Assembly (NCBI GenBank): GCA_009843585.1
Contig: VYDC01000270.1
Location: 1-7,100, forward strand
Origin: Chloroflexota bacterium
GTDB lineage: Bacteria; Chloroflexota; Dehalococcoidia; UBA2979
Reading direction: 5' to 3'
DNA: 7,100 bases
A program made the position numbers and the translations under genes. This document shows positions 1 to 6,271 of this stretch, in pieces (position 1 is the stretch's first letter; every line of letters begins with the position of its first letter). Under the pieces are notes generated by a model, which did no database searches, was not told the DNA's origin, and saw only the letters and a program-made list of their open reading frames with translations.

Positions 1-3
1 GCC

Positions 4-618
4 GTGCTCCTCCTGATCGACAACTACGACTCGTTCACCTTCAACCTCTACCAGTACCTCGCCGAGCTCGGCGCGGAGGTGGTCGTGCACCGTCACGACG
101 AGATCACCGTCGAGGAGGCGCTCGCGCTCGGGCCCGAGCGCATCGTGATCTCGCCGGGGCCCTGCACGCCCGACGAGGCGGGGATCTCGGTCGGCCTGAT
201 CCGCGCGGTCGCCTCGGGCGAGCGGCCGATACCGCTTCTCGGCGTCTGCCTGGGCCACCAGTGCATCGCGCAGGCGTTCGGGGGCGTCGTCGCCTCGGCC
301 GGCGAGATCCTCCACGGCAAGACCTCGCAGGTCACGCACGACGGGCGCGGCATCTTCGCCGGGCTGCCGGAGCCGCTCGAGGCGATTCGCTATCATTCGC
401 TCGCCGTGGATCCCGGCTCGCTCCCCGCGGAGCTCGAGGTGACGGCGAGGGCGGAGAGCGGCGTGATCATGGCCCTCCGCCACCGCTCACTCCCGATCGC
501 GGGAGTGCAGTTCCACCCCGAGTCGATCGTGACCGAGGCGGGTCACGGGCTGCTGCGGAACTTCCTGGAGATGCCGGCCGCCCCCGACGGGGCGGCGGCC
601 GACCGCGGGGTGGCGTGA
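4..618 (+). CDS. trpG: Anthranilate synthase component II, glutamine amidotransferase (TrpG)
   Basis: Class I glutamine amidotransferase that releases ammonia from glutamine for the TrpE subunit, which uses it to turn chorismate into anthranilate, the first committed step to tryptophan. The 204-residue protein has the whole family signature: N-terminal LLIDNYDSFT, oxyanion loop PGPCTP (51-56), nucleophile elbow GVCLGHQ with Cys82, HGK (104-106), HSL (131-133), and the catalytic His171 and Glu173 in QFHPES. The GTG start at position 4 places the protein start exactly where the family begins. Only three window bases precede it, so the ribosome binding site is not visible. The last 15 or so residues, rich in Ala, Pro and Asp, are a non-conserved tail. 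The stop codon overlaps the trpD start by one base. Such subunits can also serve p-aminobenzoate synthase (PabA), but the trp context argues for TrpG. trpE is expected just upstream. Confidence 0.96.
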   Translation: MLLLIDNYDSFTFNLYQYLAELGAEVVVHRHDEITVEEALALGPERIVISPGPCTPDEAGISVGLIRAVASGERPIPLLGVCLGHQCIAQAFGGVVASAGEILHGKTSQVTHDGRGIFAGLPEPLEAIRYHSLAVDPGSLPAELEVTARAESGVIMALRHRSLPIAGVQFHPESIVTEAGHGLLRNFLEMPAAPDGAAADRGVA

Positions 619-1667
619 TGGCCGGCGGCGCCGACATCCGCAGCGCGATCGCAGCCCTTGTCGAGGAGCGGCGCGATCTCGGCGAGGCCGAGGCGCAGGC
701 GGCGATGCGCGAGATCATGGAGGGGGAGGCGACCCCCGCGCAGCTGGCCGCCTTCCTCGTCGCCCTCCGCCTGAAGGGCGAGTCGGTCGACGAGATCGTC
801 GGCATGGCCCGCGTGATGCGGGCGCACGTCCGCCCCGTCGAGGTGGACCGGGGCCCCCTGCTCGACACCTGCGGCACCGGCGGGTCGGGGATGAAGAGCT
901 TCAACGTCTCGACCGCCGCGGCCTTCGTGGCGGCCGGCGCCGGGGCGCTCGTCGCCAAGCACGGGAACCGGGCGGCGACCTCGCGGTCGGGCTCGGCCGA
1001 CCTGCTGGAGGCGCTCGGCGCGGAGCTGGCGCTCGAGCCGGAGGCCGTCGCCGCCTGCATCGAGCGGACCGGCGTCGGGTTCATGTTCGCGCAGGCCTAC
1101 CACCCCGCGATGCGGCACGCCGCCGGGCCCCGGCGCGAGCTGGGCGTCCGCACGGTCTTCAACCTGCTCGGCCCCCTCACCAACCCGGCCAGCGCCTCGG
1201 CCCGCGTGCTCGGGGTCCCGGGCGCGGAGATCGGAGAGAGGCTCGCTCGCGCCCTCGCGCGGCTCGGCGTCCGGCACGCGCTGGTGGTCTCGGGCGAGGA
1301 GGGGCTGGACGAGATCTCGATCGCCGGGCCGACCACCGTCTTCGAGGTGCGGGGCGAGGAGGTCTCGCGCCGCACGGTGGCGCCGGCCGATCTCGGGCTT
1401 CCCGTCCACCCGCTCGAGGACGTGCGCGGCGGCACCGCGGAGGAGAACGCGGCGCTGCTGCGCTCCGTCTTCTCGGGCGACGGCCCCCCGGCCGTGCGCG
1501 ACTTCGTGGTGGCGAACGCCGCCGCCGGCCTCTACGCCGCGGGGCTCGCCTCATCGCTCCGCCAGGGCGCCGAGCAGGCGCGGGAGGCGATAGAGAGCGG
1601 CGACGCGGCGGCGCGGGTCGGCGCCTTCGTCGAGGCGACGCGCCGGCTCGCGGCGGGCGGGAGCTGA
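618..1667 (+). CDS. trpD: Anthranilate phosphoribosyltransferase (TrpD)
   Basis: Transfers the phosphoribosyl group of PRPP to anthranilate, the second step of tryptophan synthesis. The 349-residue length is normal for the family. An N-terminal helical domain of about 70 residues is followed by the PRPP-binding glycine loop DTCGTGGSG (83-91), NVST (96-99), KHGNRA (114-119), SGSAD (124-128), a conserved Arg near 172, NLLGPLTNP (182-190) and the acidic pair DE (231-232) that binds Mg-PRPP. The usual GGDG of the glycine loop is GGSG here, a modest variation. The ATG start overlaps the trpG stop as TGATG, and a G-rich stretch lies just upstream. A longer reading of the same frame begins at 261 inside trpG, but its extra residues are out-of-frame translation of trpG with no family similarity, so the start at 618 is preferred. 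Confidence 0.96.
   Translation: MAGGADIRSAIAALVEERRDLGEAEAQAAMREIMEGEATPAQLAAFLVALRLKGESVDEIVGMARVMRAHVRPVEVDRGPLLDTCGTGGSGMKSFNVSTAAAFVAAGAGALVAKHGNRAATSRSGSADLLEALGAELALEPEAVAACIERTGVGFMFAQAYHPAMRHAAGPRRELGVRTVFNLLGPLTNPASASARVLGVPGAEIGERLARALARLGVRHALVVSGEEGLDEISIAGPTTVFEVRGEEVSRRTVAPADLGLPVHPLEDVRGGTAEENAALLRSVFSGDGPPAVRDFVVANAAAGLYAAGLASSLRQGAEQAREAIESGDAAARVGAFVEATRRLAAGGS
1659..1663 (+). promoter_or_regulatory. Ribosome binding site of trpC
   Basis: GGGAG lies 8 bases before the GTG at 1672, inside the last codons of trpD. It supports this GTG, four bases after the trpD stop, as the trpC start. Confidence 0.6.
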
Positions 1668-1671
1668 CGTC

Positions 1672-2553
1672 GTGCCCGAGCCGCTCAGGCGCACCGGCAC
1701 CGTGCTCGACCGCATCGTGGTGGGCGTTCGCGAGCGCCTCGCCCGCCAGAGGCGCCGCCAGCCGGAGTCGCAGCTCTCCTCGCTCGCGGCGCTGCTCCCG
1801 GGCCGGCAGGTCGACTTCTGCGCGCGCCTCGCGGAGGGGACGCCGCTCACGCCGCCCCGCGCGCGCCTGCAGCTCATCGCGGAGGTGAAGAGGGCGTCGC
1901 CGTCGAAGGGCGTCTTCGACGAGGGTCTCGACGCCGCGGCCCGCGCGCGCGCGTACCGGGCCGCCGGCGCGGCCTGCGTCTCGGTGCTCACGGAGGAGGA
2001 CTTCTTCCGCGGCTCCATCGCCGATCTGCGCGCGGCGCGGGGGGCGTTCGGAGACGACCCGGGCCGTCCGGCGCTGCTGCGCAAGGAGTTCATCTTCGAC
2101 CACTACCAGCTGCGCGAGGCCCGCGCCAACGGGGCCGACGCCGCGCTCCTCATCGCGATGATGCTCGAGCCCGGAGCCCTCGCCGAGCTGGTCGCGAAGA
2201 CGCGGGACCTCGGGATGGAGCCCCTGGTCGAGGTGCACGACGAGGCCGAGCTCCGGGCGGCGCTCGACGCCGGGGCCCGCGCCGTCGGCGTGAACAACCG
2301 CGATCTCAGGAGCTTCGACGAGGATCTCGCGACGACGGAGCGGCTCGCGCCGCTCCTCCCCCCGGGGATCACGCTCGTCGCGGAGTCCGGGATCCGGAGC
2401 GCCGCCGACGCCACGCGGATGCACCGGGCCGGAGCGCGGGCGCTGCTGGTCGGGGAGGCGCTCGTGGTCGCGGGCGAGGGCGGCGTCGCCTCGGCGGCGC
2501 GCGAGCTGATGCTCGTCGACTCCCCCCGCGCCGCGGGCGTGGCCCGCCCGTGA
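1672..2553 (+). CDS. trpC: Indole-3-glycerol phosphate synthase (TrpC)
   Basis: Closes the ring of carboxyphenylamino-deoxyribulose phosphate, with loss of CO2 and water, to give indole-3-glycerol phosphate. The 293-residue protein is a single (beta/alpha)8 barrel preceded by an extra N-terminal helical segment of about 65 residues. Recognised catalytic and binding residues are Glu71 and Lys73 in AEVKRASPSKG, Glu108 in SVLTEEDFF, Lys138 in LLRKEFIFD, Glu187 in LVEVH, Asn208 in GVNNRDL and Ser239 in AESGI. The phosphate-binding GES near the C-terminus is GEA (261-263), so the serine is replaced by alanine. The protein is somewhat longer than the common 250-270 residues because of the N-terminal segment (RRTGTVLDRI...) and a short C-terminal tail. 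It is a standalone enzyme and not fused to TrpF, whose gene begins 4 bases before the trpC stop. Confidence 0.95.
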   Translation: MPEPLRRTGTVLDRIVVGVRERLARQRRRQPESQLSSLAALLPGRQVDFCARLAEGTPLTPPRARLQLIAEVKRASPSKGVFDEGLDAAARARAYRAAGAACVSVLTEEDFFRGSIADLRAARGAFGDDPGRPALLRKEFIFDHYQLREARANGADAALLIAMMLEPGALAELVAKTRDLGMEPLVEVHDEAELRAALDAGARAVGVNNRDLRSFDEDLATTERLAPLLPPGITLVAESGIRSAADATRMHRAGARALLVGEALVVAGEGGVASAARELMLVDSPRAAGVARP

Positions 2554-3296
2554 GCCTCGTCAAGATCTGCGGCAATCGCACGCCGGAGGACGTGCTCGCG
2601 GCGGCGGAGGCGGGGGCCGACTTCGTCGGCATGATCTTCGCGCGCTCGGAGCGGCGCGTCGACGCCCAGCAGGGGAGCGCGATGGTCCGCGCCCTCGGCG
2701 ATCCCCTCTCCGAGCGTCCCCTCGCCGTCCCGCCCCCGGCGCGCCCGCACGTGCGCGAGGAGCGGGAGGCCTGGTTCCGCCACGGCGCAGAGCTCATCGA
2801 GTCCTACCTCGAGTCGAAGCGGCCTCTCACCGTCGGCGTCTTCGCCGACCAGGCGCCGGAGGAGGTGAACGCCATCGCGGAGGAGGCGGGCGTCGACCTC
2901 GTGCAGCTCGCCGGCGCCGGGAGCTGGGCGGACTGCCTGCTCGTGACGCGCCAGGCGATACGGGTCCTCCACGTCTCGCCCGTCGACCCCCCCTCGGACC
3001 CGCTCGCCCTCGTCGAGCCGGGCTTCTCCGTGGCGCTGATGCTGGACTCCGAGCACGGCCCCTACCGCGGCGGGTCGGGCCGCGTCTTCGACTGGGAGGT
3101 CGCCCGCCTGGTCTCCGAGCGGCTGCCGATGTTCCTCGCGGGCGGCCTCACGCCCGCGAACGTGGCCGAGGCGGTGGCGACCGTGGGCCCCTGGGCCGTC
3201 GACGTCGCCTCCGGCGTGGAGCGCGGGGGCCGCAAGGATCACGAGCTCGTCCGCGCCTTCGTGGGAGCGGCGAAGAGCGCGGGGGCGCCGGCGTGA
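2550..3296 (+). CDS. trpF: Phosphoribosylanthranilate isomerase with an internal insertion (TrpF)
   Basis: Carries out the Amadori rearrangement of phosphoribosylanthranilate to the TrpC substrate. Family features are VKICG with the catalytic Cys7, AGADFVGMIF (21-30), Arg35/Arg36 in the phosphate/substrate loop, VGVF (95-98), the catalytic Asp166 in LMLDS, GGSGRVFDW (174-182), LAGGL (196-200) and VDVASGVE (217-224). At 248 residues it is longer than the usual 200 or so. The extra length is an insertion at about residues 51-91, between the first barrel elements and VGVF, with a proline-rich start and a charged, probably helical second half. The normally conserved VQLHG reads VQLAG (118-122). 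The catalytic pair is intact, so activity is likely. The GTG start overlaps the trpC stop as GTGA and no clear Shine-Dalgarno is visible, so translation probably depends on coupling to trpC. Confidence 0.92.
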   Translation: MSLVKICGNRTPEDVLAAAEAGADFVGMIFARSERRVDAQQGSAMVRALGDPLSERPLAVPPPARPHVREEREAWFRHGAELIESYLESKRPLTVGVFADQAPEEVNAIAEEAGVDLVQLAGAGSWADCLLVTRQAIRVLHVSPVDPPSDPLALVEPGFSVALMLDSEHGPYRGGSGRVFDWEVARLVSERLPMFLAGGLTPANVAEAVATVGPWAVDVASGVERGGRKDHELVRAFVGAAKSAGAPA

Positions 3297-4489
3297 GCGC
3301 CCCCCGCGAGGCGCTGCCGGACGCCGACGGGCGCTTCGGCGGCTTCGGGGGGCGCTACATCCCCGAGACGCTGATGCCGGCGATCGCCGAGCTGGAGTCG
3401 GCCTACCGCAGCGCGGCCGCCGACGCCTCCTTCCAGCGGGAGCTGGACGATCTCCTCGCCAACTACGCCGGTCGCCCGACGCCGCTCACCCTGGCTCAGA
3501 ACCTCTCGGAGCAGCTGGGGCCACGGATCTACCTGAAGCGCGAGGACCTGCTCCACACCGGGGCGCACAAGATCAACGCCGTGCTCGCCCAGGCGCTGCT
3601 CGCCCGCGGGATGGGGAAGCGCCGCATCGTCGCCGAGACGGGGGCCGGGCAGCACGGCGTCGCCACCGCCACCGCCTGCGCGCTGCTCGGCATGGAGTGC
3701 GTCGTCTACATGGGCGCGGAGGACGTGCGCCGCCAGTCGCTCAACGTCTTCCGGATGAAGCTCCTCGGCGCCGACGTGCGTCCCGTCCACTCGGGCTCGC
3801 GCACGCTCAAGGACGCGATCAACGAGGCGATCCGCGACTGGGTGACCAACGTCGCGACCACCCACTACCTGATAGGGAGCGTGGTGGGACCGCACCCCTA
3901 CCCGGAGATGGTGCGCGACTACCAGTCCGTGATCGGGCGCGAGGCGCGGGCGCAGCTGCTCGAGCTCGAGGGGCGCCTCCCCACCGCCGCCGTCGCCTGC
4001 GTCGGCGGCGGCTCGAACGCCATCGGACTCTTCCACGCCTTCCGCGACGACCCGGTGCGGCTCATCGGCGTCGAGGCGGCCGGGGAGGGGCTGGACGGGC
4101 GCCACGCAGCGACGCTCTCCCGGGGTGCGCCCGGCGTGCTGCACGGCGCGCGCTCCTACGTCCTCCAGGACCCCCAGGGGCAGATCCTCGAGGCGCACTC
4201 GATCTCGGCGGGCCTCGACTATCCGGGCGTGGGGCCCGAGCACGCCTGGCTCAAGCTGGCCGAGCGCGCCGAGTACGTCTCGGTGACCGACAGCGAGGCG
4301 CTGGGGGGCTTCGAGCTGCTCTGCCAGGGGGAGGGGATCATCCCGGCGCTCGAGCCGGCGCACGCGGTCGCCTACCTGCCGACCCTGGCCGAGGAGCTCG
4401 GCCCGGAGGACATCGTGCTGCTCAATCTCTCGGGGCGCGGCGACAAGGACATGGGAACGGTCGCCGAGGCCCTCGGCGTGACGCTGTAG
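3293..4489 (+). CDS. trpB: Tryptophan synthase beta chain (TrpB)
   Basis: PLP enzyme that condenses indole with serine to give tryptophan, normally in an alpha2-beta2 complex with TrpA. The 398-residue length is typical of the TrpA-dependent TrpB1 class. N-terminal FGGFGGRYIPETLMPA is followed by RPTPL (61-65), KREDLLHTGAHKIN with the PLP-binding Lys93, AETGAGQHG (114-122) containing the catalytic Glu115, RMKLLGA (154-160), the phosphate loop GGGSNA (238-243), and a C-terminal NLSGRGDKD with the serine that contacts the PLP ring nitrogen. The GTG start overlaps the trpF stop as GTGA. Unusually, trpA is not next: a membrane protease gene starts two bases after the trpB stop. Confidence 0.97.
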   Translation: MSAPREALPDADGRFGGFGGRYIPETLMPAIAELESAYRSAAADASFQRELDDLLANYAGRPTPLTLAQNLSEQLGPRIYLKREDLLHTGAHKINAVLAQALLARGMGKRRIVAETGAGQHGVATATACALLGMECVVYMGAEDVRRQSLNVFRMKLLGADVRPVHSGSRTLKDAINEAIRDWVTNVATTHYLIGSVVGPHPYPEMVRDYQSVIGREARAQLLELEGRLPTAAVACVGGGSNAIGLFHAFRDDPVRLIGVEAAGEGLDGRHAATLSRGAPGVLHGARSYVLQDPQGQILEAHSISAGLDYPGVGPEHAWLKLAERAEYVSVTDSEALGGFELLCQGEGIIPALEPAHAVAYLPTLAEELGPEDIVLLNLSGRGDKDMGTVAEALGVTL

Positions 4490-4491
4490 CC

Positions 4492-5244
4492 GTGCTCATC
4501 GAGCGCTCTCCCTTCCCCGCGCCCGAGCGGTCGGCCTCCTCGCCGGCGCCCGACACCACGCGCCCGCCGTGGCGGCTCTCCGACCTCGCGCTCGGCATGG
4601 GGGCGCTTCTCCTCGTGCTGGCTCTCGCCGTCGCGCTGCTCGCGGCACTCGGCGCCCCGGCGGACGGCGGGGGGGAGTGGAGCGCGGGCGCCGCGATCGG
4701 CATCAACGCCGCCATGGCCGGCATCGTGCTCGGCCTCGCCGCCCGCCGCGGGATCGGGCTCGCCGACCTGGGATTCCGCCGTCCCACGCGGTGGCTCCTG
4801 GTGCTCGTCGCCTGGCTCGGCGCGTACGCCGTGCTCGCCGTCTACGGCGGCCTGCTGCTGCTCATGGAGGCGTCCGGCCTCGACGTCGCGGCGCTCCGGG
4901 AGGGGAACCCGCCGCCCGTCGGCGCCGATGCGGGGCCGGCCTCCCTCCTCCTCGCAGCGGTCGCCGTCATCCTCGCGGCGCCGCTGGGAGAGGAGATCTT
5001 CTTCCGCGGTCTGCTCTTCGGGGGACTCCGGGGCCGCTCGCGGCTCGTGCCGGCGCTCGCCCTCTCCGGCTTCCTCTTCGCGCTCTTCCACCTCAACGTC
5101 GCCGTCCTTCTCCCGTTCGCGGCTATCGGGATGCTCTTCGCCTGGGCCGTCGCGCGGTCGGGCTCCCTGTGGACCTCCATCGGGGCGCACGCGGCCTTCA
5201 ACTCGCTCGCCTTCGGGCTCCACGTCGCGGGAGCCGGCTCGTGA
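4492..5244 (+). CDS. CPBP (CAAX/Abi) family intramembrane glutamic protease
   Basis: Predicted polytopic membrane protein of 250 residues related to Rce1-type CAAX proteases and bacteriocin-processing enzymes. All three CPBP motifs are present: EEIFFR (Glu167, Glu168, Arg172), FALFH (Phe196, His200) and HAAFN (His233, Asn237). Hydrophobic segments lie at about 32-54, 66-84, 100-125, 149-165, 185-203, 204-221 and 226-245, after a Pro/Ser/Arg-rich N-terminus of about 28 residues that looks cytoplasmic. The GTG at 4492, two bases after the trpB stop, is preferred. The next in-frame ATG, at 4597, would cut into the first membrane segment. The Shine-Dalgarno is weak, so coupling to trpB is likely. 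The stop overlaps trpA as GTGA. Substrate and role are unknown. Nothing in the protein points to tryptophan metabolism, and its place in the operon may be chance or a conserved arrangement in this lineage. Confidence 0.9.
   Translation: MLIERSPFPAPERSASSPAPDTTRPPWRLSDLALGMGALLLVLALAVALLAALGAPADGGGEWSAGAAIGINAAMAGIVLGLAARRGIGLADLGFRRPTRWLLVLVAWLGAYAVLAVYGGLLLLMEASGLDVAALREGNPPPVGADAGPASLLLAAVAVILAAPLGEEIFFRGLLFGGLRGRSRLVPALALSGFLFALFHLNVAVLLPFAAIGMLFAWAVARSGSLWTSIGAHAAFNSLAFGLHVAGAGS
5229..5233 (+). promoter_or_regulatory. Ribosome binding site of trpA
   Basis: GGGAG, 7 bases before the GTG at 5241, lies within the end of the protease gene. It supports the overlapping GTG as the trpA start. 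Confidence 0.6.
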
Positions 5245-6071
5245 GCGCGGGCGACCCGGGGGACCGCCTTGCGCGCGCCTTCGCCCGCGCGCGCGCCGAG
5301 GGGCGGCCGGCGCTGCTCCCGTTCTTCCCCGTCTGCTGGCCGGAGCGGGACGCCACTCAGGAGATCGTGCGCGCGGCGGTCGAGGGCGGCGCCGACGCTA
5401 TAGAGTTCGGCTTCCCGTTCAGCGATCCGCTCGCCGACGGCGTGACCAACCAGCGGGCCTACGAGGAGGCGATCGCGAACGGCGCCACGCTCGAACGCCT
5501 CTTCGCCGCGAGCGCGGATCTGCGCGCCCAGGACGTTCGCGTGCCGTTCCTGATCATGGGATACTTCAACCCCCTGCTCGCCTACGGGGCGGGCAGGTTC
5601 GTGCGGGACGCCGCCGAGGCCGGCATCGACGGGCTCATCGTGGTCGACCTCCCCCCGGAGGAGGCCGCGGAGTTCCAGGCCCTGGCCCGGGCGGCCGGAC
5701 TGCACGTGGTGTACCTGCTCGCGCCGACCTCGACCGACGAGCGGATCGCTCGCGTCGCTCGGGCCGCAAGCGGGTTCATCTACTGCGTGAGCGTCGCCGG
5801 CGTGACCGGCCTCAGAGCGGAGCTCCCCCCCGCGCTCCCCGAGCTGATCGGGCGGGTGCGGGCGCGGACCGATGTTCCGCTCGTCGTCGGCTTCGGCATC
5901 TCGGCGGCGCGGCACGTGCGGGAGGTGGGTCGCATCGCGGACGGCGCCGCCGTCGGGAGCGCGTTCGTCGAGGTCATCCGCGAGGCGCCACGGGAGCGCC
6001 GGGCCGAACGTGTTCGGGAGTTCGTGAGGGGAATCGCCGGCCGTGATCCAGCCGCACCGGGGGCGGACTGA
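5241..6071 (+). CDS. trpA: Tryptophan synthase alpha chain (TrpA)
   Basis: Cleaves indole-3-glycerol phosphate to indole and glyceraldehyde 3-phosphate and channels indole to TrpB. The 276-residue (beta/alpha)8 barrel keeps the catalytic Glu55 in AIEFG and Asp66 in SDPLADG, then MGYFNPLLAYG (106-116), VVDLPPEE (134-141), YLLAPTSTDERI (158-169), the mobile loop GVTG (187-190), GFGIS (217-221) and the phosphate-binding GSAF (239-242). Two normally conserved sites differ: the loop after the first strand, usually a TxGDP or GYP form, reads PVCWP (30-34), and the DGPTIQ-type stretch reads DGVTNQ (66-71). The GTG start overlaps the protease stop and has a good Shine-Dalgarno. A longer reading of the same frame begins at 4569, but its extra residues are out-of-frame, Arg-rich translation of the protease gene. 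This is the last trp gene; a 200-base gap follows. Confidence 0.95.
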   Translation: MSAGDPGDRLARAFARARAEGRPALLPFFPVCWPERDATQEIVRAAVEGGADAIEFGFPFSDPLADGVTNQRAYEEAIANGATLERLFAASADLRAQDVRVPFLIMGYFNPLLAYGAGRFVRDAAEAGIDGLIVVDLPPEEAAEFQALARAAGLHVVYLLAPTSTDERIARVARAASGFIYCVSVAGVTGLRAELPPALPELIGRVRARTDVPLVVGFGISAARHVREVGRIADGAAVGSAFVEVIREAPRERRAERVREFVRGIAGRDPAAPGAD

Positions 6072-6104
6072 GCGGGATGCGAGGGGGGCGGCGCCTCAGC
6101 CGCG

Positions 6105-6128
6105 CCCCGGGCCCGCCGCGCTCCGGGG
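6105..6128 (+). promoter_or_regulatory. Small GC-rich inverted repeat after trpA
   Basis: CCCCGG at 6105-6110 can pair with CCGGGG at 6123-6128 around a 12-base loop. GCCT (6093-6096) and AGGC (6129-6132) could extend it across a bulge. It sits just after the trpA stop, where a terminator would be expected, but has no following T-run, so a terminator role is only possible. Confidence 0.25.
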
Positions 6129-6140
6129 AGGCTGGACCTT

Positions 6141-6171
6141 GGCCGGCGCCTTTGGGGAGCCCGCGCCGGCC
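6141..6171 (+). promoter_or_regulatory. Perfect 9-bp hairpin, possible terminator or leader element
   Basis: GGCCGGCGC (6141-6149) and GCGCCGGCC (6163-6171) are exact reverse complements around a 13-base loop, giving a very stable all-GC stem. There is no T-tract after it. The 3' arm (6165-6171) can instead pair with GGCCGGC at 6216-6222, so two mutually exclusive structures are possible, as in attenuators. In such GC-rich DNA this could arise by chance. Confidence 0.35.
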
Positions 6172-6255
6172 CGCGTCTCCGGCGGCGCGGGGCGGCGGTA
6201 GGGCGACGACCCACCGGCCGGCTCTCTGACGCGACATCGTGGGTGCACACGGGAT

Positions 6256-6261
6256 GGGGAG
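6256..6261 (+). promoter_or_regulatory. Ribosome binding site of aroH
   Basis: GGGGAG lies 10 bases before the ATG at 6272. It favours this ATG over the in-frame upstream GTG (6239) and ATG (6254), since the ATG at 6254 would put this G-rich site inside the gene. Confidence 0.5.
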
Positions 6262-6271
6262 CGCACGCGCC

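Larger units (their letters stand above)
6072..6271 (+). other. Non-coding gap between trpA and aroH
   Basis: This is the only sizeable gap in the window. It is extremely GC-rich, with several inverted repeats (6105-6128, 6141-6171, and an alternative partner at 6216-6222) but no T-tract after any of them. It probably ends the trp transcript, or carries a leader for aroH and the DAHP synthase gene, or both. No convincing -35/-10 pair or known riboswitch core could be picked out by eye. A 50-codon ATG reading frame (6077-6229) exists but looks like GC-driven noise. Confidence 0.6.

Noticed and set aside
1177..2424. Long minus-strand open frame antisense to trpD and trpC
   Set aside because: Its product is Arg/Pro/Ala-rich low-complexity sequence opposite two well-conserved genes. 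Long antisense frames are normal at this GC content.
2695..2825. Frameshift or sequencing error as the cause of the TrpF insertion
   Set aside because: The same frame runs unbroken before, through and after the block with the same GC-rich third-position pattern, and family motifs are in frame on both sides.
3239..4363. Long minus-strand open frame antisense to trpB
   Set aside because: It has no recognisable motif and lies wholly opposite an unambiguous TrpB.
6131..6180. T-box-like element suggested by TGGACC before aroH
   Set aside because: The conserved T-box core with its ACCGCG context and the specifier stem are not present; only a short chance resemblance.
6077..6229. A 50-codon ATG reading frame in the trpA-aroH gap, considered as a leader peptide
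   Set aside because: Its translation is dominated by Arg, Gly, Pro and Ala, as expected from random GC-rich DNA. It has only one Trp codon, no run of aromatic codons and no good ribosome binding site.
6238..6251. CGTG...CACG inverted repeat with an embedded GTGCAC palindrome just upstream of aroH, as an operator
   Set aside because: The arms are only 4 bases, the palindrome is 6 bases, and there is no second copy in the gap; too short to claim.
6072..6271. Promoter for the aroH-DAHP synthase pair
   Set aside because: No convincing -35 and -10 pair can be seen in this very GC-rich gap. A promoter may exist but cannot be supported by eye.
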